A stretch of DNA of 64,000 bases, taken from assembly GCA_013398275.1 (NCBI GenBank), contig VZSE01014922.1, forward strand, positions 8,269,358-8,333,357, written 5' to 3'. Shown here piece by piece: positions 26,601-38,512 of the stretch. The notes beneath the pieces were generated by a model. The model ran no database searches. It worked only from the letters and a program-made list of their open reading frames with translations, and was not told where the DNA came from. The position numbers and the translations under genes are program-made. Every line of letters begins with the position of its first letter. Position 1 is the first letter of the stretch. The DNA is from Promerops cafer (Eukaryota > Chordata > Aves > Passeriformes > Nectariniidae).

Positions 26601-28349
26601 AATACATTTGGAATGAGAGCTCAGTTACTGGTAGAATCATCTCTGGGTGTAACATTTCAGAGCACTCATTGCTTTCTCTCTTCAGACCCACTATTCAGTG
26701 ATACAACTTTGTGGAATTTACTTGTCTATCTGTCTTATTTTCTATTTCAGACTATGGCACTTTACTGATAAAACATTGCCCTACAAACCCATTCACTGGG
26801 TCATTTTACAATGAAACACATTATTTTTTATCTCATTACAATTAAACACTTTCATGTTTTGATGCCTTTTTTGTTAGTAAAGAGTCTTTAGTCATTTTAG
26901 TCTTCTAAAATGTATTAGTCAGGATATTCTAGCTAAATTTGCCATCCTCTAAAAATGAGGCTTATCCAGCAACAGTGCCCCTAAGAATCTCTAGTTTTTA
27001 TTAAGGACCAGGTAAAAGCAGCCTGCAAAAAGCAAGTCTGTATTTACAAAGAATCTGTATGTTGCACTGTACTGTTTGAGTGTGGTTCATCTGGGGATTG
27101 CTGTGTGATTACAAGTTCTGCTCTTCCATCTGAGATTTACTTTAAAGATAGTATTTACTGGAACAAAACCAGCTCCTTTGAGAACAGTCTTGAGACCTTC
27201 ATTCATGCAGTTTACAGCCCAGTGTGAATCATGGCATGAGTGCATATATAAACCTGGGCAATATATTTACTCTTTCCAAGGTGAAGTTGATTAGCCAGTC
27301 CCCAAAAAGTTAACCTCCTTTTGATGCAGGGCTTGTAGCACTGAGGTGTGCCCTTGTAGCATCTCGTAGGACTGCCTGTGCTTGCACACAAATAACTTAG
27401 GGTATCCTCAGTCTTGGCTTCCCCTCATCTTGGGGCAACTGAGTGGGAGCTTAGCAGTGAGTTTTGTCTCCTGCTCTACCTCAGCATGCACTCATTTTAC
27501 AGCCTCAGAAAACCCTTGTGTTGTTTTGGTGACAACTCAGACTAGTTACAGGGCTAAGAGCTAAGCTCTGGAAAACACCACCAGAGAATCTGATTAGTTT
27601 CTTGGCTGTACAGTTGATTAAGCAGTAGGCTCCAGACATGTCATTCAAGGTGTAACACTGTTGTCTGTTTGTCTGTGTGCCAGCCAAGACACCACAGTGT
27701 GTCTGAGCCCTCCAGACAGGACTGATGGATGTGGCATAGTGCCCACAGGAGAGCCTTGACCTCCTGCCTTAGGTGCAAGAAGTCAGGTGGACACCAACAT
27801 ACAATTTATCTACAGTGCAGTCACCCAACTGTGAGGAGGATGCCTTAGACCATTTTAAGAGTGAAAATGGAATCACTGAGTTTAGGACAAGAATAATTTC
27901 TTCTGTCTTCTATTCCCTCATACCTGGGCGGATGATGCACCTTGAAACCCTTTGGCAGTATTGTCAATATTTTTCCTGTAGTTATGGGGACGAGGCAACT
28001 ACCTTAGATTGTATAAATCTACTTGAAGGCAACTAAATGTGAGAAGAACCTACTCAATCTCCTTTTGTTTTTCTTTCATCTGAAAAATGTGGACACTTTT
28101 TCCTCCTTTTACCATCATTAACTCCCTACACAATTCATGTTCTGAATCCCTCCAGTCAGAGGTTTATTCTTGTCCCTTTATGCAGGTAGAAGACACAGCA
28201 TAGTGGTGGCCTACACCTACTGTGTCTGGACATTCAGAAGTTAACCACATCTGGCTGGGGAGAGATGCTGGCACCATTTGTTAAAATATAGGAATTTGAA
28301 TCTCATCAAAATATCACACCGGTAATAAAAAAAATCACACTCCTTCTAA
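20607..28349. other. ADCY8 3' flanking DNA
   Basis: About 7.7 kb downstream of the predicted ADCY8 3' end. No coding exon, RNA gene or repeat family recognised. It may include alternative longer 3' UTR sequence next to the gene. Confidence 0.65.
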
Positions 28350-28429
28350 AAAAAATTAAACCCTTTTTATTTGTATATTTATTTTTATATATAAAAGAAA
28401 TACAAAAACAACCCCACAAACAATGCTGA
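28350..28429 (-). promoter_or_regulatory. ADCY8: ADCY8 3' UTR with two poly(A) signals
   Basis: Immediately after the stop codon the minus strand has two AATAAA hexamers, at 28383-28378 and 28371-28366, only 47-64 bases past the stop. A T-rich stretch with GTGTG (minus strand, about 28343-28322) lies where a downstream GU/U-rich element would be. This predicts a very short 3' UTR with cleavage near 28345-28360. Longer alternative 3' ends are possible and cannot be excluded from sequence alone. Confidence 0.5.
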
Positions 28430-28917
28430 TTATGGCAATTCAGTTTTGTCAGCCCCCTCTGCTTGGGCTGCTGCCTCAGATCCACCGGGAGTGAGCAAAG
28501 TCCTCCGGTTGTAATGTCCTTTTATGATTCCAGAGTTATTGTTCTCATTAAGAATTTGTTTCTGTTTTTGCCTGTTAAGAGACTGTACAAGTCCTAATAC
28601 AACAGCTGCTAATGAATACTGTCCAGTCAGTTTTCTTGGTTGTAGGATTAGAGGATTTGGTTGAACTCTTCCTAGAAGAAAATATGTTTTGATTTTTCCT
28701 TCCTGTTCACTGATACCTTTGACATAAATTTCTCCCCGGTAGTCGAAGGCAAATCCCCGGTCCTTCAGGATCAGATACGTTTCTTCAGGCACTTGTATTC
28801 TGTCACTAACACCTGTGCTGTCCATTCGACTTGCTAAATTCACTGTTTTGCCCCAGATATCATACTGGGGTTTCTTAGCACCGATAACTCCTGCTACGAC
28901 AGAGCCATGGCTAATCC
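28430..28917 (-). CDS. ADCY8: ADCY8 last coding exon: C2a catalytic loop and C2b calmodulin-binding tail
   Basis: The exon follows acceptor tttttaattag|GGATTAGCC and contains 488 coding bases to the TAA at 28432-28430. It encodes residues 389-549. ISHGSVVAGVIG precedes QYDIWGKTVNLASRMD, which holds Asp407 (adenine recognition), Asn414 and Arg418 (transition-state residues); the 7 and 11 residue spacings match other C2 domains. Lys454 in IYVKGI matches the conserved triphosphate-contacting lysine. The C2b tail has QYSLAAVVLGLVQ and an IQ-like VQSLNRQKQ at 498-506, the segment that in mammalian AC8 binds Ca2+/calmodulin. The final 20 residues (GGSEAAAQAEG and onward) are low-complexity and acidic. 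Confidence 0.97.
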
Positions 28918-30331
28918 CTAATTAAAAAAATAAAAAGGAAAAAATAAAAAGAGAAGATAAACTGTATACAATAACGACTAAAATCCATATTTGCACTTAA
29001 GAACCAGATGAAGCCTGGTTCAGATACACTTATCTCCAGGCTTAAGAAAGAGGTGCATATATAAAGAAATATATATTTTTTTTAAACAGAAAAAAAAATC
29101 TGGAAAAGCTAGAAAACTTGAAACGTGATATCAGCATGTTTTTTTTGTGGGACTCCCATGTCAGTGGAATCACAATACTTATGTGTCATCTGTATTCTGC
29201 ACATTATTGCCAAAACTCCTGAAAACTTTTTGTCAGATAGTAGGAAAGATTTCTGGAACTACACTTGTTAGTGCTATACAGTCAAGAAATTGCATTCTTG
29301 TGTTCTGTGAAGGGAAAATGTTAAAGCATTCTGTGAAGTTATTCAAAGACTGCATTTTGTAAGATTGTTGCATAAAAAGAGAAGCAATAGCTTTTTATTT
29401 TTTCTAGAACAGTGATTTAAGAATAGTTTTAGTAGAGTGTAAGATACCTTTTGGAAAAGAATTTTAGTTTTTTAGGGGTTTTTTTCCTTTTATTCTTTTT
29501 TTTTAATTGGTGATAGAAATATTATCAAATACTCTTGCATTCATGCTCTATTAAATCTTTGCATGTGATCCACAGTTACTAAGTGTTGATGCCTGTTCCT
29601 TGAGGAATCTTGGGAAATAGGAGTTTTGTGTTCAAAACTGTTAGGAAGTGCAGATCAGATAGTGATGCTGTGACCCTCCATCATGTGACTGATGAATATA
29701 CTTCAGTTTTTCTATGGCAGTGTTATCTAGAAAAGACATCTTCCTTCCAGGTGTTTGTTTTGTTTTGGCCAGTGATTCAGTCAGCATGAGAAGTCATCAA
29801 ATTTACTCCTGCTGTGTGCATTTTCCGTCCCATCCCACTAGCCATACAGGATATTCCATCCAGAACAGTAGCTTACCCATCACAGCAATTCAGAGCTGCT
29901 GCCACTGGTCAGGTCAGAGATGGAATTGAATTTTTGTGCAAAACAGAAGTACCACACTCAGGGCTTAGGAGAAACTACTTTTGTCTCTTTACTGAAGAAG
30001 ACTATTATACAGGGAGATTAATTAGAGACTGTGTGAGTATCAGTCTTGGGGTTGGATCTAGGTTGTCCTGTTCACTTTCTGTGTTATATCTATGGGTTCT
30101 TAGTACCAGACTTACTAAGGACAGTAAATTAATTACATACCCCATTCACAATTCACTGAAACTTTGAACTGCAATCCCCAAGTCAGGGCCTATATTCTGC
30201 AAATGGAGGATACAGCATTTGAACTCTCCTAAATTGTGCATGTCCTTGCAATGTTCCTGGAGTGCACTCAGTGGAGTCACATCCTTGCAGACAAAACCCC
30301 ATTTTAAGTGTTGTGTTTGAACCATGCTTAC
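28918..30331 (-). other. ADCY8: ADCY8 intron (last)
   Basis: Intron of about 1.4 kb between the two final coding exons, starting gtaagc and ending tttttaattag on the minus strand. AT-rich. I see no repeat family, RNA gene or extra exon in it. Confidence 0.9.
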
Positions 30332-30446
30332 CAATACGGAGTTCAAAGTTGTTGAAGGAGTGCTTGTTGATCTCCTGTATGCTTTCATTCAGAGCTATGG
30401 AGAAGTCGGCCAGGGCACACAAATGTCCCCATTTGTCTTCACATTG
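30332..30446 (-). CDS. ADCY8: ADCY8 exon encoding C2a helix before the catalytic loop
   Basis: This 115-base exon has acceptor cgttttcctcag|CAATGTGAAG and donor CGTATTG|gtaagc. It encodes residues 350-387 and the first base of Gly388. QCEDKWGHLC is a variable insertion of C2a, followed by the helix ALADFSIALNESIQEINKH and the strand NNFELRIG that leads into the catalytic segment of the last exon. The ATG inside it (MCALADF... in another frame phase) is not a start codon for this gene. Confidence 0.95.
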
Positions 30447-32638
30447 CTGAGGAAAACGTTATACACCAATATGTTAATAAAGTTTTGCATTTACCCAGCT
30501 GCCACCCATCCCTGCAAGTACCAAGTGTTTGCTTTTGGAATCTAGCCTCAACATTCTAGATGAAAGAGAGGTACACTGCTGTTAATGGTAATGCTTCCCA
30601 TTATGTTATGCTTGTATAACCGTGTAGAGAGCAGCTTAAAGGGCCAGAGAAAGTACCAATCTGACAGGCAACCATGAGAATTAACAAGGCATGTGAAAAA
30701 TGTCTAAGGCTGAGAAAGAAAGTATAGAGAGGATTGAGATTGCTCAGACTCAAGGGTCAAAATCTAGTGAGAACAAGGGATGACCCACATAAGCAAGAAA
30801 TAGAGTGAAAGTAGTGAAGGATGTGTAATTCTCCTTTGCTGAAACTTTCACCCAGGAAAAGCATCAATTCAAGGGCTCTCAGAGATGTAATGATGACAGG
30901 AACAACAGGGCAAGCCAGGCAATCTGGGGTTGGTTAAGGGAGAGAGAAAAGACTCTTCTGTGCTCATTAATTGCCTTTGGTTTGGGCAGGCAAGTCACTC
31001 CCTGTCCCTTCCCTTCCATTTCCATTCCTACAAAGCAGTCGATATACAGATGAGGACCAGCAGTAGGTTTTAGTCTTCCCAGAACACCAACAGAACAGTT
31101 GATGGGGCAAGGACTGTCAAGGGAGGCAGTGGAGTAAGGAACAGCTGTGGGTTTGGCCCAATGATTGTAGGATGTCTTCTCATCTGTTCTGAAGCAAGGT
31201 AATTCCTTCTTCAAATTTCCAGTTCATAGTACAAAGGATTTTGAGTCTCTCCCTGGGTCATACAGTCCAGCCCTTTGCAGTTTTCATCATCCTGTGTGTT
31301 TAATACTGAACATGAACATCTCCTTGGCATCACACTGTTCTCTTCACACCATGCTTGGTCCTTATCCTTAACTCTCTCTGTTCACAGCATGCCAACCTCC
31401 CTCAACAGCCTGCACCTCTTAGGTGCTGACAAGATGACAGACATGTACGTATGACAAGTATATTTAAAACATCCGTTAAAATTCCATTAAGCTATTATAG
31501 TTCAAGAAAACCGATGAGTTAATCAGTCTTGGAAAGGCAGTGAAGCTTTTCTCCTTTTGAATCTTTACCCCCATCAAGAGTCAAAGGAAGTGATTAGGAG
31601 CTGTGTAGCTATAACCAACTATCTCCCTGGTGTTCTATTCTTCTTTGCTCGTGTCTACACAGAAGCATTTTGACCGTCAAAAATCCCATGCATATCTAGT
31701 TTTATGGATTTCTAGATGTCAGCATCACTTGTTACTCTGTAGGTGGGAGATGCTCATCTAGTTACACTCCATGTGTTTTATAATGTATTCTTAACAAACA
31801 ATGGAAATTTTCTGTTTTATAAAGCTCATGATAATCTGGCCTCTGCTTTTCAGAAGCTGTGATCAATGTGGGCAAATCTGATTCCCAGTGACCAATCAGG
31901 GGCAGCACACACCTTTTGTGCTGCTCTTCCTGCGGACTGCCACGAGTTGCCAAAAAAACATATTTCAGCAACAGATGACTTCTCCTTGGATGTATTTTAG
32001 AGCCTCATCTAATTTGTTTCCAGGCAAATTCTTGGGTGGAATTATGAATGGATTTCTCTCATCTGACTTATGTGAGGTTTATGGGTGTGACTATGCGTGT
32101 GTCCTCTATGACTGTTTATCCCCTCAGCTTGGTTTGCTTGTTCTTCCGTTGAACTGATGATCTGCTTTCTTTTTGATGTGTAGTTAACATGCTGCCTGTA
32201 GACATACTGTATCAAAAAAGAATATAAATGCAGCATTACACTTGTATAAGCATGCTGTCAGTTAATAGATCCTCTCTCTCCATCAATTATTGGAGGTTAT
32301 CAGTCATGTTCCTGTCTGAGTTACTGAGGTGGCTTTAGAGTATGTCTGAAGATATAGATAGACCTGATCTAGATTCACACTGGTGTGACTGAAAGGAATT
32401 TTTTTTTCTCCTATAAACCTCAGTTTGAGGAAAGAATCCATATGGTTCTTGTTCCAAGCACAAGATGGCATTTCAATTCATCAAGAAGTACAACTGCTGT
32501 CTGCCAGAAGCCCCAAATGTCTATTTTATTTTAGCAAAACAAGTTTTATGAACAACATAAAGATAACACTTATATTTTTGAATATGAATGGTCAGAATAA
32601 TCACAAGCTTTGCTTCTTAAAGAAAATTATCCTCTTAC
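30447..32638 (-). other. ADCY8: ADCY8 intron
   Basis: Intron of about 2.2 kb starting gtaaga and ending ttttcctcag on the minus strand. The open frames within it have no splice or family support. No recognised repeat. Confidence 0.88.
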
Positions 32639-32731
32639 CTGTTTTTCGGGTGATAATCCTGACACGGCCATGTATGTGCTGCCAATTGTTTTAATTTTTT
32701 CAATATCTTGAAATCTCTCTTCACCTAGTAA
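32639..32731 (-). CDS. ADCY8: ADCY8 exon encoding the adenine-recognition strand of C2a
   Basis: This 93-base exon (31 codons, phase 0 at both ends) encodes residues 319-349. The donor is AAACAG|gtaaga. The chosen acceptor is tgtattag|TTACTAGGT, which keeps the conserved FDE-LLGEERF junction; a second AG seven bases downstream would lose the frame. The motif KIKTIGSTYMA contains Lys332, matching the adenine-recognition lysine of family C2 domains, and Ser336, matching a residue of the forskolin pocket. Both assignments rest on motif alignment with type II/V cyclase structures. Confidence 0.94.
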
Positions 32732-35700
32732 CTAATACATATGTAAAAAAAAATACTATTATTTCTATAATTCCTAAACACAAAATGCTTCTAAAGATGT
32801 GAGAATGTATCTTTACACCCTCCAGTCAGTTATGGCACACAATTTATTCTGGGTTCTGGGGAACACTGATCTGGAACTCTGGAATGTCATCTACTCACTG
32901 AGTGCATGCAAGCTAAATTGTGCTGTTTGGTAAATTCCACAGTGGATACTATAAGACATGCATACTCCAGCCTAAGAGAAATGCATCCAAGTCCTGCATT
33001 TCCTGACGTATGATCACTGAATATTAGTGGAGACAAACTCTCTGTGTATGTATGTGTGAATAGAAGACTTGATCACTTAAAAGTGTTCCTAAAACTCTAC
33101 TGGAGGAACTCAGTTTGCAAATTAAGTGCTGCTACAGCAACAATTAAGGTGACCAGTATTCAAGACCAGGCTGTTTGGGGCTCTGAACAACCTGGTCCAG
33201 TGGAAGGTGTCCCTGACCAAGGCAGGGGGTTGGAACGAGATGATCTTCCAACCCAAACCATTCTATAATTCTATGATCTTACACAGTCAATGGATGGAGG
33301 TAGATGCCTCCAAAGAAATCCTGTAAGAGACCAAGTCCTCTTATATCCCCTTCTTCCCTCTACTCAGTGTCAGACTGGACACCAGCATGTCCATTGGATC
33401 ATTCAGTCTATACATTTGTTATGTATTTTCCCCTTCTAACAAAAATTCCAAGAACCAATGGGAAATGTTAAATCCCTGTATCTATTTGGGATTTGCTATA
33501 GCTATGGGTGTTAAGTAGGTATAAAGAACTTGTCAGATTGAGATTCTGGAAGAGGAAGAATAAATTTAGTTGAGTGACTAAAGCACTGAATGAAGTGCGA
33601 GTGAAAGTTTGGTCCCTATTCCAAGTCCATATTTATGGTTTAACTTAAGACTTTCCATGAAATAGAAACCAGAGCCTTACATTCCTTGAAAGACCTTAGC
33701 AGAGTTCAGGATCTGGATTCTATCAGTGACAACAGAGTGTGGGATATGGGCATTAATCATCTCATTACAGGAGAATGTTTGTTGCTGGTGTTAATGCCAA
33801 ATAACCTGTGAAACTTTGTCATAAGCTGTATGGTATCTAATAAATTTAGGGATCAATACGGTTACAAACCCATGGGAGGAAAAAAGCACTTCACCAACAA
33901 AAGGAATTTCAAACTTTCAATTCTAAATGCTCAATTTAGTTGGGGTTTAAATGGAAAAAAGTCTTTTCGTGGTCAGGCAAAAATGTAATGAAATATTTTC
34001 CCCTTTCTTTTTCTACGCTGTTGCACATTCTTTTTTCCATCTTGTGGGCTGGAATTTCCTGTCCACTAAAGGGATTTTATTTCATTCAAAGGGAGAAACA
34101 TACCAAAGGCATAACATGAAATATCCCCTGCCACTGAAGTGAGCCCAGCGCAGGTCAGCCGGAGCGCGGGGGCCTGGGAAGCGCTGCTGTTGGTGTGCAG
34201 ATATCACACCATCTGTCTCTAATGGGAGCCTGCACAGCTTTGCAGGGAGGGAATACAAAGCCATATGGTTAATGGCTCCTGTCCAAGCCAGGAAAGTCCA
34301 AAGACTTGACCTGCTTCTCATTTTTCATCAAACTGCCAGAACAGCCCATTGTGTACCTTTCCCTCTTACAAGGGCAGCTCTTCTAACTGCTCTCTTAAAG
34401 AAAAAGATCTCTTCTTTTAGCTCTGCCTCTGTGAGCAGTCTGAGAGAAGCATGTGTGGGCAAGGGGAGAAAATGGTCTTGCTTGAAAACAGTACATATTT
34501 TCATTTCCAGATGGTTGCTGGAAGCAACAGCAAACAGCACACTTATTTAAAATTTATAATAAATATCTAAAATTATTCTTTCTAGGAAAGAAAAAAAACA
34601 TTGGCTCTGATGCAATTTAGAAAAAAGTGATCCCAAGTTATGGGTTTTTTCCTCATTCATTGTTGCTTCCAAATCTCCTGTTTGTTTCTTTTTTCCCCCT
34701 GCTTTATATGGCCTGTTCAATAGCGTCTTTCCTTCTTCAAACAATGGTCTATTTACTAATTACTTTCTTCACGGTATGACAGGGTGATGGATTTTGATAC
34801 TGGGGAAAGATATTCCAGCTCAGTCCTAAATCAGCTGCCATTTGTTAAAACATTTTAAATAGGCTGCTAATTTAACGTGATAGTCCAGGGACACATTTTC
34901 AAACACTAGAATGTGGTTTGTATCTAAAAAGGAACTAATGGCTTGATGCTGCAATTCATGTACAGCCAAGGTTGTGTGAGGTCAGACCCTGTGATCACAT
35001 GTACAAAATTGTACAAAAATGAATATTGCAGGACATGGCACCTGTGAAGTAATCAAAGAATCTGAAAGCAGGATCCAGTGTTCTGTTGAAACCTCTGCTT
35101 GTGGCAACATAATATGTTAATATCTGTTGTGATATACACAATGTGAATCATTGCAGGATAAATAAAATGCAAGAAAATAAAAGAATCTCCGAACAAGAAA
35201 GCTCTTCTGAAACCACAAATCCCAACTGTAACATTAACATACATAAATGACAGATTTAAAAGCCTAGAAAGAATATTACATTAAAAAAAAAAATCCTTCA
35301 AGACTCATAATATCTGCAGAAATGTTATAATGTTAAGTTTTTGGTCTAACATCTCTAAGAAAGGGAGTTTAGCCTTGTATGTGTCTTAGAACTACAGTCA
35401 TATAAAAAGCAAATAATTATTAAAAGTAGGTTTTCAGTGTTCATATTTGTTTCTTTTTGCCAGTCCAGAAACTAGCACCTCTTGTTCTGCCTCAACCGGC
35501 AGGAAGACGGAATAATTTGTAAGTCAAAAAATTTGAGAACCATGAGGGAAAAAGAACAACTGAGTGAAGACTGTATTTTGACAATAGTCAACCACCTATT
35601 CTGCAAAACTGACTTTTGGACCGCATTCTCCCACTCCCTAAGAAAGACCCAGTCACAATCTGACTCCTCTGTGGGCACCTACCCCATGCAGCTGTCAGTG

Positions 35701-38365
35701 ACAGGTTCTGTTCCAACAGTCACTATTTATTTACTATTTTTTTGTAACTGACTTTGTCTCCCTAACATAGATCTATTACATGGAAAGCAAAGTAACAGAT
35801 CCAGACTGTAACCTTGCTGTGCTGCATTAACAAGGAAAACCCTCTAAAAAGAAGAAATAACCCAGATTTCCTTCTCGTGTACCTATCACATTTTCCAAAC
35901 CAGGTCAATTTGTATTTTTACCATGGCCTGCATTCAGAAGCATCATTTTGGCCCCATAGACAGATCATCTCTAATACTATTATCTCTGTAAGGAAAAGAG
36001 GTAATTCACAGTGTAGAATGTGATCTGAGCTTAGGAACTCAATTCAGGTGTCTAAACATATATGTCCAATGTGACCTAGAGTACTCTTGCCTTGAAAAGC
36101 TGCATTGGCTTGCTCCAGAGCATAACTTTTCTGACAATGCAGTATGGGAGCTGACAATCCCGTGTGGGTGTCCCAAATCACCTAGGATGTATCAAATGGC
36201 ATCAGGTGCCAATGTCTACACTCCTGTGCTAAGATTTTACATTAGGGTATCTCTCCAGAGGTGTTCACTTGATGCTGAGAAGCAGAGCCTCCCCATGGGT
36301 AGCAGAGCTGTTCTGCTCTCATGCTGCACATCTGCATTTTGCTCCTGGGGCTGTATTGGAACAGCAGGCAATCTTGGCAAGGAACTTACGGAAAAACAGA
36401 AGAAATAGTGACATTTTTTAGTGTCAATCAACAGTTACATGGAAACATTGCTAGCCCTGAAACATTGCACCTGGAATGATTTCTGGTTCCTTTTCCATGG
36501 ATAAGGTTACTCCTTTCAGTTGTTCTGTCTGGCATATCACCTTTCAGATTGTTTAGACAGAGTAAACTAATGACACAACCATGCTGCAAGTAGGTTAGCA
36601 GTCAGCAGGGGATCTCATAATTTCATTTGCTGTCTGTACCAAGAACATATCTATTCTTCAACTAAACATGTCTGGGACATAATACAGTCTCTAATTAGGT
36701 CCTTTATTAATTACAGAGCAGGTGTTAGGGGCCTGAAAGTAATATTGTGTTAGGGTTTTGATTAAAACCTTGTCTTCAGTAATTGCCACAGCAGCAAAGG
36801 AATTTTGTTTTGAAGATTACATGAATGTGCATGACAAAATATCTTAATGCGAAGACTATTGCTATGAATTAATTTAAGTTTGGATGGTAATCATTTTAAT
36901 CAGATCTGGAAATAAAAACAAAACTATTAATCAAGAAGCATGCTGACAGCTGTGCTAGATCCTGGAGGTAAGAAGCAGGCATTTATACCCATGGGGAATG
37001 CAGTGCAGGACCTTAGCAGGTGACAGACTTCTTCTCGTGAGGGAGAAATTTTGTTCTCTGTTAAAATGCACAGGGGAGTATTCCCTCTGAATTCTTCTAT
37101 TTCCCACTCATAGTTTTAGTATCTCACCAGTTATATGGATAAACTCTCAATTTCAGTGTCAGTAATCTTACCCTTGGTACAATCTTTATGAGCAACCACT
37201 CATTCCCCATGCAGGTGCCCAGGATGGAAGTCATGGACCAATGATGCCATATTTTCTCCTTCCCTTTTCTACCTGGACCATTGCAGTCTGGTGCAGAGGT
37301 CCAATCTCATTGATAGGCAGAGGTTCCAATTCTATTTTTACCACTCAGGGAGCTCAGGAGGGCTACACACACCTGAAAACTGCCTGCAGTATAGAAGTTA
37401 AAATTCTCTCTGCTAGGTAATTTTGGCAGTATTTTTTCATCCTTCCTGGTTTTGAAATTTTTTTAAAGCTCTTCATTGCCCTGTGCTTTATCTCCTTTCT
37501 TAATTCTTCTTGGGCTCATTGCAGGACATAATACCACCTGTCTAAGCTTACTTACAAACTACTTTGCAGAGTATGCAAATTTATCCTGACTTCCTCTTCA
37601 GTTACCAGGTTTTCTTTGCTTCCACCTAGCAATAGCTACACTGGGGATCTGACTTCTCCTTTTTATCTTCTCCCCTCCTCAGCTCCTTGTCTGAAATTAA
37701 CTGGACAAAATACCTAAATAAATTATTTTTCTTTTCTGTGTCCTTTCCTTGTCCTTTCCATTAAAAAAAAAATCTATCCCTTCACTTCTGAATTCCTTGA
37801 TGAAACAAGCAGCTGAACTCCATTTATATCTTTATAAAATTCCTAACCAGACAAATCTCCTCAGTTAATATGTCACCACCACCTTTCATTCTCTACCTAA
37901 CATTTGCTTCTGAGCTGTGTCCTTCACATTTAACTGGACACTGTTTTATCCTTTAATATTCATTGAGTCCATTCAACCAACACCTTTAAAGCAACATCTT
38001 TACCTGTTTGTATTTAGACCACTATTTTCCAGAAGAGTTGCAGATATATTCATATTTCTTTCTTCTACAGAACCGGAAGTATTTTCTACTTTCAGATACT
38101 CTGGTGCAGATTTGTGCTTTTTTGGATGTTTATACTTGAGTATTGTTTTCAGTCTCTATCTCATTACATCATACAGACCAATGTTTGGCAGGATGAAGGG
38201 CAAAAGAGCAAACCAGACAATTGTAATATGAGCAAAAAAAACCCAAAGTCAGAGAACTATTGGAAGCAAAATGATTGCCAAATCTGATAATTTAGGATGA
38301 CATATTTGCCATTTGTAAACTCATAGTTTAAACACTTTCAGGTTTCCTCTAGTAGCTAGTATTAC
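32732..38365 (-). other. ADCY8: ADCY8 intron (largest complete intron)
   Basis: Intron of about 5.6 kb starting gtaata on the minus strand. It contains a CR1 3'-end fragment near 33159-33278 and a short CpG cluster at 34149-34183. The rest is ordinary AT-rich intron with no recognised feature. Confidence 0.88.
33159..33278 (+). mobile_element. CR1 LINE 3' end, sense, in ADCY8 intron
   Basis: Runs from TTCAAGACCAGGCTGTTTGG through AACCTGGTCCAGTGGAAGGT and GGAACGAGATGATCTTCCAA to CATTCTATAATTCTATGATC, the canonical CR1 3' terminus. A block of about ten bases (the AAGGTCCCT-type segment after GATGATCTT) is missing relative to the usual consensus. It lies antisense to ADCY8. Confidence 0.88.
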
Positions 38366-38512
38366 CTCATCAAAGTCTGCAATGATTTCATTCAGTAAGC
38401 GCAGACATTCTACTCCTTGGTTATTCATCTCAGTCTGGGAATAAAAGTCAGCAAATCCAGGAATAGAAGCAAACATCACACCAACAGCATCATAGGACTG
38501 GGAGTATAATTC
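38366..38512 (-). CDS. ADCY8: ADCY8 exon encoding C2a first beta-alpha block
   Basis: This 147-base exon (49 codons, phase 0 at both ends) has acceptor gtttttttag|GAATTATAC and donor GATGAG|gtaata. It encodes residues 270-318, including YDAVGVMFASIPGFADFY and the helix ECLRLLNEIIADFDE. In the cyclase fold the C1 domain has an Asp in the matching FADIxGF motif that binds the two metal ions. Here the C2 copy has Ser285 (FASIPGF), as expected for the C2 half, which supplies other active-site residues. Confidence 0.95.

Noticed and set aside
34082..34321. 79-codon minus-strand open frame over the CpG cluster, considered as an extra ADCY8 exon
   Set aside because: The flanking exons at 38366 and 32731 join in phase and give the conserved FDE-LLGEERF sequence without it.
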